A stretch of DNA of 8,741 nucleotides from NCBI GenBank assembly GCA_038240335.1, contig JBBSDV010000147.1, positions 1 through 8,741 on the forward strand, given 5' to 3'. The translations under genes and the position numbers were made by a program. Source of the stretch: JBBSDV01 sp038240335 (lineage in GTDB: Bacteria; Chloroflexota; Dehalococcoidia; DSTF01; JACRBR01). The notes beneath the pieces are model-generated. The model searched no databases. It was not told where the DNA came from and was given only the letters and a program-made list of their open reading frames with translations. The first letter of the stretch is position 1. Every line of letters begins with the position of its first letter. Positions 1 through 5,734 of the stretch are shown in pieces.

Positions 1-29
1 ATCAACCGGTTCGTGCGCGCCCGCGAGTG

Positions 30-1097
30 CTACGAAAGCAGCGCGACCCATTTGTCGAGCGACGTCGCGAACCGAGGCAAATTTTCCAGGATCTGCAGCG
101 CTTCACGCGTGGCAAGTTCCGCGTCCGACACATCCTGGAGCCGTTCGCCGAGCGCTCGTCGCACGTTGAACTCGAGCCAGATCAGGATGACGCCGATGAA
201 CTCGCCGAAATCGTTGCGGCGCGCCGATCCGAAGTCGCCGCCGGCCGCTCGATAGCCGTCGATCATTCCGGAGGCGACGCTGGGGTCAGGCTCGCCGCGA
301 TGGACGCCTGCCCAATCGAGTGCTTCCTTCGCGATCTCGTGGCGCGCGCTCACGGGACCCGCCGCGTCCCAATCGATCAGCATCGCCTCTGGCAATCGCG
401 CAGGCGAGGACGCCTGCGCCACACTGTTTGCGTCGGCATCACGCGCGAGAATCACGTTCTTTTGATCGGCATCGCGGTGGCTCATGATCAAATTCACGGG
501 CTCCGCGCCCGCTTCAAGTACAAATGCCTCGAGTTCGCTGATCGTCGACAACACGGCTTCGAGCCGGCTCGCCCACGGAACGTCCGCGGCACGGAGACGC
601 TCGACGAGCGAGTGCCAGTGCGCGTCGCCGTGGACCAGCAACATCTCGGCGAGGGTCGCCTCGGTGGGGAGTCGAAGCGCATGCACGCGCGCGAGGATCA
701 CGCCGACTTGTCGCGCGGTGGCGGTGTCGGCATCCGCGCCAGATACCGGGATCCCGTCGACCCACTCGTGTACGCGCACCGTCGCCGGCCGTTCGCCGAC
801 CGCGGGTAGTTCTGCAAGACATCCGCCGGTGCGTGCCGCGGGGATCGGTCGCGGCATCGGTATGCCGGCATTGAATGCCGCCATCTCGACAGCGAACGCC
901 CGCTCGAACCACGGCATGTAATCGGCGTTGTCGAAGTCACGATTCAGTTCTTTGACGGCGAACTCGCCGCGATCCGTGCGCAATCGCCACATGCGGTTCG
1001 AGAGTCCACCCGAGACGGGCGTCATCGCCGCGATGGGCGCACCGAGATCGAACGCGGCGCAAATGGCCGAGGTGTCCGGCAACGTCATTCCCTCCAT
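30..1097 (-). CDS. Phosphotransferase, APH/choline-kinase-like (protein-kinase-like fold)
   Basis: A 355-residue small-molecule kinase of the aminoglycoside phosphotransferase superfamily, which moves the gamma-phosphate of ATP onto a hydroxyl; the substrate cannot be read from sequence. Seen: a glycine-containing N-lobe segment (VSGGLSNRMWRL, about 28-39), the probable ATP-contacting Lys49 in FAVKE, the catalytic loop HRDADQKN at 207-214 (Asp209 as catalytic base, Asn214 as metal ligand) and the metal-binding IDWD at 241-244. Length is normal for the family and both ends are inside the window. It is the last gene of the dnaX-ebfC-recR run, 78 bp after recR, so it may be cotranscribed. An ATG at codon 4 is an alternative start: a GGAGG lies before it, but only 2 nt away, and the first ATG has no clear ribosome binding site. 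A resistance role is not implied; many members are metabolic kinases. Confidence 0.85.
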   Translation of the reverse strand: MEGMTLPDTSAICAAFDLGAPIAAMTPVSGGLSNRMWRLRTDRGEFAVKELNRDFDNADYMPWFERAFAVEMAAFNAGIPMPRPIPAARTGGCLAELPAVGERPATVRVHEWVDGIPVSGADADTATARQVGVILARVHALRLPTEATLAEMLLVHGDAHWHSLVERLRAADVPWASRLEAVLSTISELEAFVLEAGAEPVNLIMSHRDADQKNVILARDADANSVAQASSPARLPEAMLIDWDAAGPVSARHEIAKEALDWAGVHRGEPDPSVASGMIDGYRAAGGDFGSARRNDFGEFIGVILIWLEFNVRRALGERLQDVSDAELATREALQILENLPRFATSLDKWVALLS

Positions 1098-1124
1098 CGA
1101 TTGATCGCTCAGAACGCTCGCACT

Positions 1125-1145
1125 GCCGCCGGGGCGTCCGGCGGC
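1125..1145. other. GC-rich hairpin between recR and the phosphotransferase gene
   Basis: GCCGCCGG, a 5-nt loop and CCGGCGGC form a perfect 8-bp stem. On the plus strand it is followed by TCTTT, which resembles a weak intrinsic terminator, but no plus-strand gene leads into it. On the minus strand, where the genes run, there is no T tract after the stem. It could attenuate or stabilise the recR-phosphotransferase transcript. Confidence 0.45.
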
Positions 1146-1153
1146 TCTTTCAG

Positions 1154-1174
1154 CAGCGACCAGCGAGCAGCGAC
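1154..1174. repeat. Heptamer tandem array, unit CAGCGAC (3 copies)
   Basis: Three contiguous 7-bp units, CAGCGAC, CAGCGAG and CAGCGAC, at 1154-1160, 1161-1167 and 1168-1174. On the coding strand of recR the array begins one base after the TAG stop. It is one of four 7-bp-period arrays in this gene cluster. Confidence 0.75.
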
Positions 1175-1175
1175 G

Positions 1176-1793
1176 CTACACGTCCTGGCGGTTCTCGAGG
1201 GCGCGGGTGAGGGTGACGTCGTCGGCGTACTCGAGATCGCTACCCATCGGCAGGCCGCGGGCGAGGCGGGTGACACGGACGCCCATCGGCGTCAAGAGCC
1301 GGCTGACATACATCGATGTCGCTTCACCCTCGAGGTTCGGGTTGGTGGCCATGATCACCTCTCGGACGGCGCCGCCGCGCAGGCGCTCGAGCAACTCGCG
1401 CATCTTGAGGTCTTCGGGACCCACGCCGTCCATCGGCGAGATGACGCCGTGCAGGACGTGGTACAGGCCGTGAAAGCCGCGCGTGCGTTCGACGGCGAGA
1501 ATGTCGAGGGGCTCCTCGACTACACAGACGACGGTGCGATCGCGAGCGTCATCGCTGCAAATGCCGCAGGGGTCGCTTTCAGTGACGTTCTGGCAAATGG
1601 AGCAGAGGACGGTCTTTTCTTTGAGCTCGATAATGGCGCGAGCGAGCGCGAGCGCCTCTTCGGGCGGGATGCGGAGCATGTGGTAGGTGAGGCGCTGGGC
1701 GCTCTTCGGGCCGATCCCGGGAAGTTTGTGAAACTCCTCGATCATTTTCGCAACGGGGGCGGGCGCGGCACCGACGGGTTGGGAGGAGTTCAC
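1176..1793 (-). CDS. recR: Recombination mediator protein RecR
   Basis: RecR works with RecO (and RecF) to load RecA onto gapped single-stranded DNA; family members form a ring-like clamp. The 205 residues match the usual length. Seen in order: a helix-hairpin-helix region with KLPGIGPKSAQRL (23-35), a four-cysteine zinc motif C64-x2-C67-x8-C76-x2-C79, and a Toprim domain with VVEEPLDI (91-98), the HGVISPMDGVGPEDL segment (115-129) and ATNPNLEGEATS (149-160). The end (ARGLPMGSDLEYADDVTL) is also typical. The start is GTG without a clear Shine-Dalgarno sequence. An internal ATG at codon 17 would remove the usual residues before the first helix, so GTG is preferred. It lies downstream of dnaX and ebfC, a common bacterial order, but here a 269-bp repeat-rich spacer separates it from ebfC. 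Confidence 0.97.
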   Translation of the reverse strand: MNSSQPVGAAPAPVAKMIEEFHKLPGIGPKSAQRLTYHMLRIPPEEALALARAIIELKEKTVLCSICQNVTESDPCGICSDDARDRTVVCVVEEPLDILAVERTRGFHGLYHVLHGVISPMDGVGPEDLKMRELLERLRGGAVREVIMATNPNLEGEATSMYVSRLLTPMGVRVTRLARGLPMGSDLEYADDVTLTRALENRQDV

Positions 1794-1797
1794 GATG

Positions 1798-1839
1798 GGA
1801 GTTTACAGTTCACAGCTGTGAGTTCACAGTTGTCAGTTC
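1798..1839. repeat. Degenerate heptamer array upstream of recR (about 6 units, AGTT core)
   Basis: Units in register are GGAGTTT, ACAGTTC, ACAGCTG, TGAGTTC, ACAGTTG and TCAGTTC, all with AGTT or AGCT at the same position. The array ends 4 bp before the recR GTG start, so it occupies the site where a ribosome binding sequence would be expected and any mRNA leader would contain it. Confidence 0.75.
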
Positions 1840-1876
1840 ACCATCGCCGACGGCACTCTCGCTCCGTGGCGGCAAG

Positions 1877-1898
1877 GGACAGGTCTGAAGACCGGTCC
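1877..1898. repeat. REP-like palindrome in the ebfC-recR spacer
   Basis: GGAC, A, GGTC, a TGAA loop, GACC, G, GTCC: two 4-bp stem blocks around one A/G mismatch, with partly complementary AAG and CTT flanks. It looks like an interspersed palindromic element (REP type) rather than a terminator, as neither side has a T tract. Whether other copies exist in the genome cannot be seen from this window. Confidence 0.5.
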
Positions 1899-1990
1899 TT
1901 ACGGGTGCCAGAGATCGCCGATCACGGCGGTGTCTCTCGAAATTGAAACAAGGAGCCGTTCACAGCAAACACGCGGCCGCGAATGATGAA

Positions 1991-2009
1991 GCGCGACTGC
2001 CAGTCGCGC
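1991..2009. other. Perfect hairpin GCGCGACTG / CAGTCGCGC
   Basis: Two 9-nt arms separated by one base; a realistic fold is a 7-bp stem with a 5-nt loop. It lies 54 bp downstream of the ebfC stop on the coding strand. The sequence after it there (TTCATCATT) is only weakly T-rich, so it could be a processing or attenuation hairpin or a second palindromic repeat. Confidence 0.5.
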
Positions 2010-2037
2010 ACGGTAGCGATCAAGGAAAGCGCGAGTG

Positions 2038-2065
2038 AGAACTACCAACTACCAACCACGAACTA
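2038..2065. repeat. Heptamer tandem array starting at the ebfC stop codon (4 units)
   Basis: On the coding (minus) strand the units are TAGTTCG, TGGTTGG, TAGTTGG and TAGTTCT. The first unit contains the TAG stop of ebfC, so the array begins exactly at the end of the reading frame. Confidence 0.75.
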
Positions 2066-2383
2066 TGTCAGGCCGGGGATGCCGCCGATGCCCATGCTGC
2101 CGGCCATGCCGGCGAGCTGGCCCATCTGGAGGGACTGCACCTTGCCGAGCACTTCATTGAGGGCGGCGGTGAGCAGATCTTCGAGCATCTCGACGTCGTT
2201 GGGGTCGACGACCTCCTTGTCGATCTTGAGGGAGTCGACCTTCATGCCGCCGGTGAGGACGACGTGGACCGCGCCGCCCCCGGACGTACCCTCGGCGCGC
2301 TTCTCGGCGAGGTCGGCCTGCGCCTTCTGGAGTTGCTGCCCCATCTGGGCGATCTTCGCCATCATGTCGCGGTTCATTGCCAT
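2063..2383 (-). CDS. ebfC: YbaB/EbfC family nucleoid-associated protein
   Basis: A 106-residue DNA-binding protein of the YbaB/EbfC family, whose members form dimers and bind DNA in the nucleoid. Seen: an N-terminal amphipathic helix rich in Gln, Lys and Ala (about 8-30), the central strands AVHVVLTGGMKVDSLKID (38-55), the typical VDPNDVEMLEDLLTAALNEVLGKVQ segment (59-83), and a Met/Gly-rich tail. Length matches the family. The ATG lies 2 nt after the dnaX stop, and a GAGGAG ribosome binding site (2392-2397, 8 nt from the start) lies inside the end of dnaX, which supports translation from one mRNA. A second ATG at codon 3 is an alternative start. Confidence 0.95.
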   Translation of the reverse strand: MAMNRDMMAKIAQMGQQLQKAQADLAEKRAEGTSGGGAVHVVLTGGMKVDSLKIDKEVVDPNDVEMLEDLLTAALNEVLGKVQSLQMGQLAGMAGSMGIGGIPGLT

Positions 2384-2385
2384 CG

Positions 2386-4194
2386 CTAGCGCTCCTCGTG
2401 TTCAGAGATGATCGTGGCGCCACTCTGCACCGCGTGCTGCACGAGCTTACTCTTGCTCGCGGCGGTGGCCTTCTTCTCGGCAATGATACAACGGATCGTC
2501 ACCGGCGCTCCCAGCAGCTGCGATGCGAACTCTTCGTAGACGCGGCGGTTCGCCGTTTCTTCGACGTTCTTCTTGTGGAACTTATCCTCGAAGAAGCCGA
2601 GCGTCAGCACGCCATCTTGCCACGACACGGCCTCGCAGGAGCCGTTGAGAAACGCGTCGAACTTGGCGCCGCGCGGCCGCACGAGCGCGCGCAGCTGCAC
2701 GACAAGCGCCGACAGATCGATGGCGCTCGCATTCGGGGCCGCCGTGGCGTCATTTGTCAGCGCCGTTGCTTGATTTGGGAGGGACGCGCCGGTTGCCGCT
2801 GCCCCTGGTGCGACTTGCTCCTCGGGCGCGTCGGACGCGGGCGGGATAACGGGCGCCTTACTGCCGAGCATGCGCGCGATGTCCTCGGCGGACGCGTTGG
2901 CGAGATCCTTCCGCAGGTCGTCGGGTACGCGCTCGCGCGGCGGCGGGGAGGCGGGCGCGGGTCGACTCGACGGGGCTGCGGCAGGTCGCGGTGCTGGTCT
3001 CGGCGCCTCGTACTGCTGGCGTGGCGGGGCTGCCCGCGGGGGCTGCGCGGGCGGCCGCGCCGTCGACGCCGCTTCCGAACGCGCCACCGGGGCCGCCGGA
3101 TCCATCACGGCGTCGGCGAGCGCGAGCTCAAGCGGCAGCGGGGACAGCGGGTCGGCGCGCAGGTCGGCCTGGCCGAAGGCACGCAGCGCGCGCACGAGCT
3201 TCTCGCGCGCGACGCCGTCCGTCGCCGACTTCATCTCGGCGAGTTGTTCGGGCGTCCACGCACTATCCGTCACGGCGCCCGATTGGACCATCAGGTATTC
3301 GCGCAGGCGCAGCACGATCTCCTTCTGGAACTGGCGGAGGTCGAGCCCGTCGTCGCGTACTTCACCGATGGTCTGCAGGCCGCCACCGAGGTCGCTGCGA
3401 AGCGCCTGCAGCGCTACGCGCGCCGACCGCTCGTCCGTGTTCAGCCCGAGACCTTCACGCACGGCCTCGAGCGAGGCTTCCTTGCCGTACGAGTCGCACA
3501 CCTGCTCGAGCAAGTTGATCGCATCGCGGAGGCTACCCGTGGCTGTACGTGCGATAAGTTCGAGGCCTTCGCGCGGCACCTCGATGCCTTCCTTCGACGC
3601 GATGTAGGCAAGCCGATCTGCCATCGCCGAGACGGGGATGCGCTTGAACTCATGGCGCTGGCAGCGCGAGACGATCGTCGCCGGGACTTTGTGCGAATCG
3701 GTCGTCGCGAGGATGAAGATGATGTGCGGGGGCGGCTCCTCGAGGGTCTTCAACAGTGCGTTGAACGCGGCCTCGGTGAGCATGTGTACTTCGTCGATCA
3801 GGTAGACCTTGTGTGCCTCATGGCCCCCCATCGGCATGAAGTTGCTGTTCTCGCGCAGCTCGCGGATGTTGTCGATACCGCGATTGCTTGCGCCGTCCAT
3901 CTCGACGAGATCCAGTGCGCTGCCTTCGCCGAAGGCAAGGCAGGACGCGCATTGGTTGCACGGCTCGCCCGGACTGTTCTTCGCCGTGGCGGCGTTCTTC
4001 TCGCAGTTGATCGCCTTGGCGAGGAGGCGCGCGGTGGTCGTCTTGCCGGTGCCGCGCGGCCCGGCGAAGAGGTAGGCGTGCGACACCTTGTGCGACGACA
4101 GCGCGTTAATCAGCGTGCGCGTGAGCACGTCCTGGCCGGCGACATCGGCGAAGCGCTGCGGTCGCCATTTGCGATAGAGGACCTCAGTCGGCAT
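2386..4194 (-). CDS. dnaX: DNA polymerase III subunit tau/gamma (clamp loader ATPase)
   Basis: The motor subunit of the clamp loader, which opens and places the sliding clamp on primed DNA and ties the loader to the polymerase. The start at 4194 (MPTEVLYRKWRPQ) matches the family and has GAAGGA at 4205-4210, 10 nt upstream. The open frame continues to 4377, but that extension is not DnaX-like. Of 602 residues: Walker A GPRGTGKT (45-52), zinc cysteines C64, C79, C82 and C85, Walker B LIDEVHML (132-139), sensor 1 ATTD (163-166), SRC motif (176-178) and sensor 2 GSLRDA (220-225). The AAA+ and collar regions run to about 365. A Pro/Ala/Arg-rich linker (about 366-425) and a small C-terminal domain (about 490-575) follow. 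I see no A-rich slippery site for a programmed frameshift, so only the full-length form is expected. Confidence 0.97.
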   Translation of the reverse strand: MPTEVLYRKWRPQRFADVAGQDVLTRTLINALSSHKVSHAYLFAGPRGTGKTTTARLLAKAINCEKNAATAKNSPGEPCNQCASCLAFGEGSALDLVEMDGASNRGIDNIRELRENSNFMPMGGHEAHKVYLIDEVHMLTEAAFNALLKTLEEPPPHIIFILATTDSHKVPATIVSRCQRHEFKRIPVSAMADRLAYIASKEGIEVPREGLELIARTATGSLRDAINLLEQVCDSYGKEASLEAVREGLGLNTDERSARVALQALRSDLGGGLQTIGEVRDDGLDLRQFQKEIVLRLREYLMVQSGAVTDSAWTPEQLAEMKSATDGVAREKLVRALRAFGQADLRADPLSPLPLELALADAVMDPAAPVARSEAASTARPPAQPPRAAPPRQQYEAPRPAPRPAAAPSSRPAPASPPPRERVPDDLRKDLANASAEDIARMLGSKAPVIPPASDAPEEQVAPGAAATGASLPNQATALTNDATAAPNASAIDLSALVVQLRALVRPRGAKFDAFLNGSCEAVSWQDGVLTLGFFEDKFHKKNVEETANRRVYEEFASQLLGAPVTIRCIIAEKKATAASKSKLVQHAVQSGATIISEHEER

Positions 4195-4234
4195 GCGCGT
4201 TCGATCCTTCGAGATGCGGCGATTGGAGTGGCTC

Positions 4235-4240
4235 AGTATA
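4235..4240 (-). promoter_or_regulatory. Possible -10 element for the dnaX cluster
   Basis: The minus strand reads TATACT, 41 bp before the dnaX ATG. The matching -35 position falls in the GAAGCGG heptamer array and has no good TTGACA match. Start of transcription would be near 4228, giving a leader of about 34 nt with the GAAGGA ribosome binding site. Confidence 0.35.
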
Positions 4241-4266
4241 GAAGCGGGAAGCGGGAAGCGGGAAGC
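4241..4266. repeat. Heptamer tandem array, unit GAAGCGG (3 full copies plus GAAGC)
   Basis: Three perfect 7-bp copies at 4241-4247, 4248-4254 and 4255-4261, followed by GAAGC. The array directly abuts the putative dnaX -10 box and covers its -35 and spacer region, so copy number would alter that promoter's geometry. Confidence 0.8.
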
Positions 4267-4416
4267 AAACTCGTCGACCTGATCGGTGATCGTGCTCTTC
4301 ACGATCGCGACGTAGCCCGACAGCAGCAGCGCCACTGCGCGAGCGACGTACGACCCGCGCGTGGTTCCCCGGGGCATGATGGGTGCGCGCGATCAGGGGC
4401 TGGCATGATCGTTAGC

Positions 4417-4444
4417 TTGCGAGGGCATATGCACCGACTATAAT
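4417..4444 (+). promoter_or_regulatory. Sigma-70-type promoter of the tRNA-Leu/tRNA-Cys pair
   Basis: A perfect TATAAT at 4439-4444 is preceded at 16 bp by TTGCGA (4417-4422, 4 of 6 matches to TTGACA). Transcription would start near 4451, about 25 nt before the tRNA-Leu 5' end. Confidence 0.65.
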
Positions 4445-4475
4445 GCGTACGCGCCGTGCTGGCGTCCGCTCCTGG

Positions 4476-4562
4476 GCCGAGGTGGTGGAATAGGCAGACA
4501 CGCGGTCTTGAGGGGGCCGTGCCCGCAAGGGTGTAGGAGTTCAAATCTCCTCCTCGGCACCA
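4476..4562 (+). tRNA. tRNA-Leu (anticodon GAG)
   Basis: Acceptor arms GCCGAGG (4476-4482) and CCTCGGC (4552-4558) pair fully, followed by discriminator A and an encoded CCA. The anticodon stem CGGTC/GGCCG holds the loop TTGAGGG, giving GAG at 4510-4512, which reads CUC/CUU leucine codons. A long variable arm (GCCC, GCAA, GGGT) confirms a class II tRNA. T stem is AGGAG/CTCCT around TTCAAAT. Confidence 0.97.
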
Positions 4563-4578
4563 TTTATGTCAATCGCCG

Positions 4579-4596
4579 TCCGCCCTTCCGGGCGGA
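4579..4596 (+). other. Hairpin between the two tRNA genes
   Basis: TCCGCCC, a TTCC loop and GGGCGGA form a perfect 7-bp stem, followed by TTCTT. It may be a weak terminator or a processing signal in the shared tRNA precursor. The T tract is too short to call it a strong terminator. Confidence 0.45.
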
Positions 4597-4619
4597 TTCT
4601 TCACGCGGCGGTTTCTCGC

Positions 4620-4693
<74 letters not shown>

Positions 4694-4700
4694 ATTTTTT
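4694..4700 (+). terminator. Possible terminator: T6 tract right after tRNA-Cys
   Basis: Six consecutive T residues (4695-4700) follow the encoded CCA by one base. No separate hairpin exists; the tRNA fold itself would have to serve as the stem. The convergent ankyrin gene ends 50 bp further on. Confidence 0.35.
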
Positions 4701-4750
4701 GTGTGTCCGGTGTCGTGCTTCTGACCCTTTCGTGAGTTTCGCGGGCAAGG

Positions 4751-5380
4751 TCAGCGCGCGAGCCATTGACGGAGTAGGCGGACGATCTCCTCTTGTTGCG
4801 CCTTCGATTCCGGCGATCCGCTGCCGCCGCGTCCGGTATTTCGCGTCGCCAGATCCATCGGCGAGGAACCGCGCTTGTTCTTGCTGCGCGGGTCCGCGCC
4901 GCCCTCGAGTAGCGCCCTGACGGCACTGGCGCAACGCGTGCGAACTGCTCGGTGGAGTGGCATCACGCCATCTTTGTCAGGTGCACCTGGATCCGCGCCC
5001 GTTTCGATGAGGCTGGCGATGGTCGCAGCCTGGGCAGTCGGACGCCATGAGGGCGCGCCCGGGATGCCATCGGCAGCGTAGTGAAGCGGCTCTGCTCCGC
5101 GTCGATTCCGAGCGCGGACATCGGCGCCCGTAGCGACGAGGCGGCTGGCGATCGCGTTCCGATAGGCGGCGGCGGCGATATGGAGCGCCGTGTCGCCGGC
5201 GTACACGTAGTGCTGCACGTCGCGCAGGTAATAGTCGACGGCGCTGTCACGGTCGGCGCCGCTCTGGACACGTTCTTGCGCCAGGCCGGGTGATGCCGCG
5301 ATCAAACGAAGAGCCGTCGTCTCATCGCCCGCCGAGATCGTGCGGACTAACGTCAACAGCGGAGATTGGTCGGGGAGCAT
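4751..5380 (-). CDS. Ankyrin-repeat protein
   Basis: A 209-residue protein built almost wholly of ankyrin repeats, which are protein-binding helical repeats; the partner is unknown. Seen: GDTALHIAAAAYRNAIASRL with ATGADV (62-88), GAEPLHYAADG followed by a longer loop and IASLIETGADP (95-131), DKDGVMPLHRAVR...LLEGGADP (135-164), and a final NKRGSSPMDLA unit (168-178) ending in a charged helix. There is no signal peptide or membrane segment, so it is probably cytoplasmic. The ATG at 5380 is preferred: the frame stays open to a TTG at 5458, but the additional 26 residues are not repeat-like. No strong ribosome binding site is seen before either start. From memory, the core around HYVYAGDTALH and RGAEPLHYAADG resembles a conserved ankyrin family in environmental bacteria; a search would settle this. 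Confidence 0.88.
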   Translation of the reverse strand: MLPDQSPLLTLVRTISAGDETTALRLIAASPGLAQERVQSGADRDSAVDYYLRDVQHYVYAGDTALHIAAAAYRNAIASRLVATGADVRARNRRGAEPLHYAADGIPGAPSWRPTAQAATIASLIETGADPGAPDKDGVMPLHRAVRTRCASAVRALLEGGADPRSKNKRGSSPMDLATRNTGRGGSGSPESKAQQEEIVRLLRQWLAR

Positions 5381-5428
5381 GCGTACTCGCGAATGGGACG
5401 TTGCGAAGCGCGCCTTCTGGCGAGGGTT

Positions 5429-5458
5429 ATTGTCGCCGGCTGATCTGACGTTCGGCAA
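5429..5458 (-). promoter_or_regulatory. Weak candidate promoter for the ankyrin gene
   Basis: On the minus strand TTGCCG (5458-5453, 4 of 6) and GACAAT (5434-5429, 4 of 6) are 18 bp apart, which would place the transcript start about 40 nt before the ATG at 5380. It is compatible with that start and not with the upstream TTG, which would fall in the -35 box. Confidence 0.25.
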
Positions 5459-5558
5459 GTTTGTCTACAATCGGCTGCCGCCTGATGTGGAAGCCGTCGT
5501 GGGCGACACCGCTCGTTCGCTGCGTGCTCCGCGCCCCTCTAGCGTTCAGAAAGGCGAC

Positions 5559-5576
5559 CAAATTTGTCAAATTTGT
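5559..5576. repeat. Perfect tandem duplication of CAAATTTGT
   Basis: Two adjacent 9-bp copies (5559-5567 and 5568-5576), each containing the palindrome CAAATTTG. They are AT-rich in a GC-rich region and lie 19 bp upstream of the -35 box at 5596, about 55-72 bp before the likely transcript start. This is where an activator site or UP element would act. Confidence 0.6.
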
Positions 5577-5595
5577 GTTTCATAGCGGTAAACGG

Positions 5596-5624
5596 TTGAC
5601 AAGAGAGTGTGTCGGGCGTATTAT
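5596..5624 (+). promoter_or_regulatory. Near-consensus sigma-70 promoter of the cohesin/dockerin gene
   Basis: TTGACA (5596-5601) is a full match, followed after exactly 17 bp by TATTAT (5619-5624, 5 of 6). Transcription would start near 5631, giving a 5' leader of about 104 nt to the ATG. The leader contains a small hairpin (TCCGT, CCAT, ACGGA; 5673-5686) and the ribosome binding site AAGGAAG at 5714-5720. Confidence 0.8.
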
Positions 5625-5734
5625 CGGCCTAGTTCCCGCCACGGAGTAATTGCCTTGCGACGCGCGTTTCATTCCGTCCATACGGATGGTGACGAGACGC
5701 ACGCGCTCGGAGCAAGGAAGCAGCGGGATTGATT

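Noticed and set aside
27..1946. Plus-strand open frames opposite the phosphotransferase and recR
   Set aside because: They are shadows of genes with clear catalytic or zinc/Toprim motifs, and have no recognisable domains or ribosome binding sites.
1798..2065. CRISPR array or mobile element in the ebfC-recR spacer
   Set aside because: Repeats are 7 bp, contiguous and without spacers; there is no transposase, and no target-site duplication was seen.
2386..3100. Programmed frameshift in dnaX that would produce a short gamma form
   Set aside because: No run of A suitable as a slippery heptamer was seen in the linker or C-terminal part of the gene.
4195..4377. N-terminal extension of dnaX by 61 residues
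   Set aside because: It is not similar to DnaX and spans the GAAGCGG array and the possible promoter. The ATG at 4194 has a ribosome binding site and a typical N-terminus.
2377..4443. Long plus-strand open frame opposite dnaX (688 codons)
   Set aside because: It mirrors dnaX, whose motifs are unmistakable. The antisense product is Arg/His-rich and low in sense, as expected for GC-rich shadow frames.
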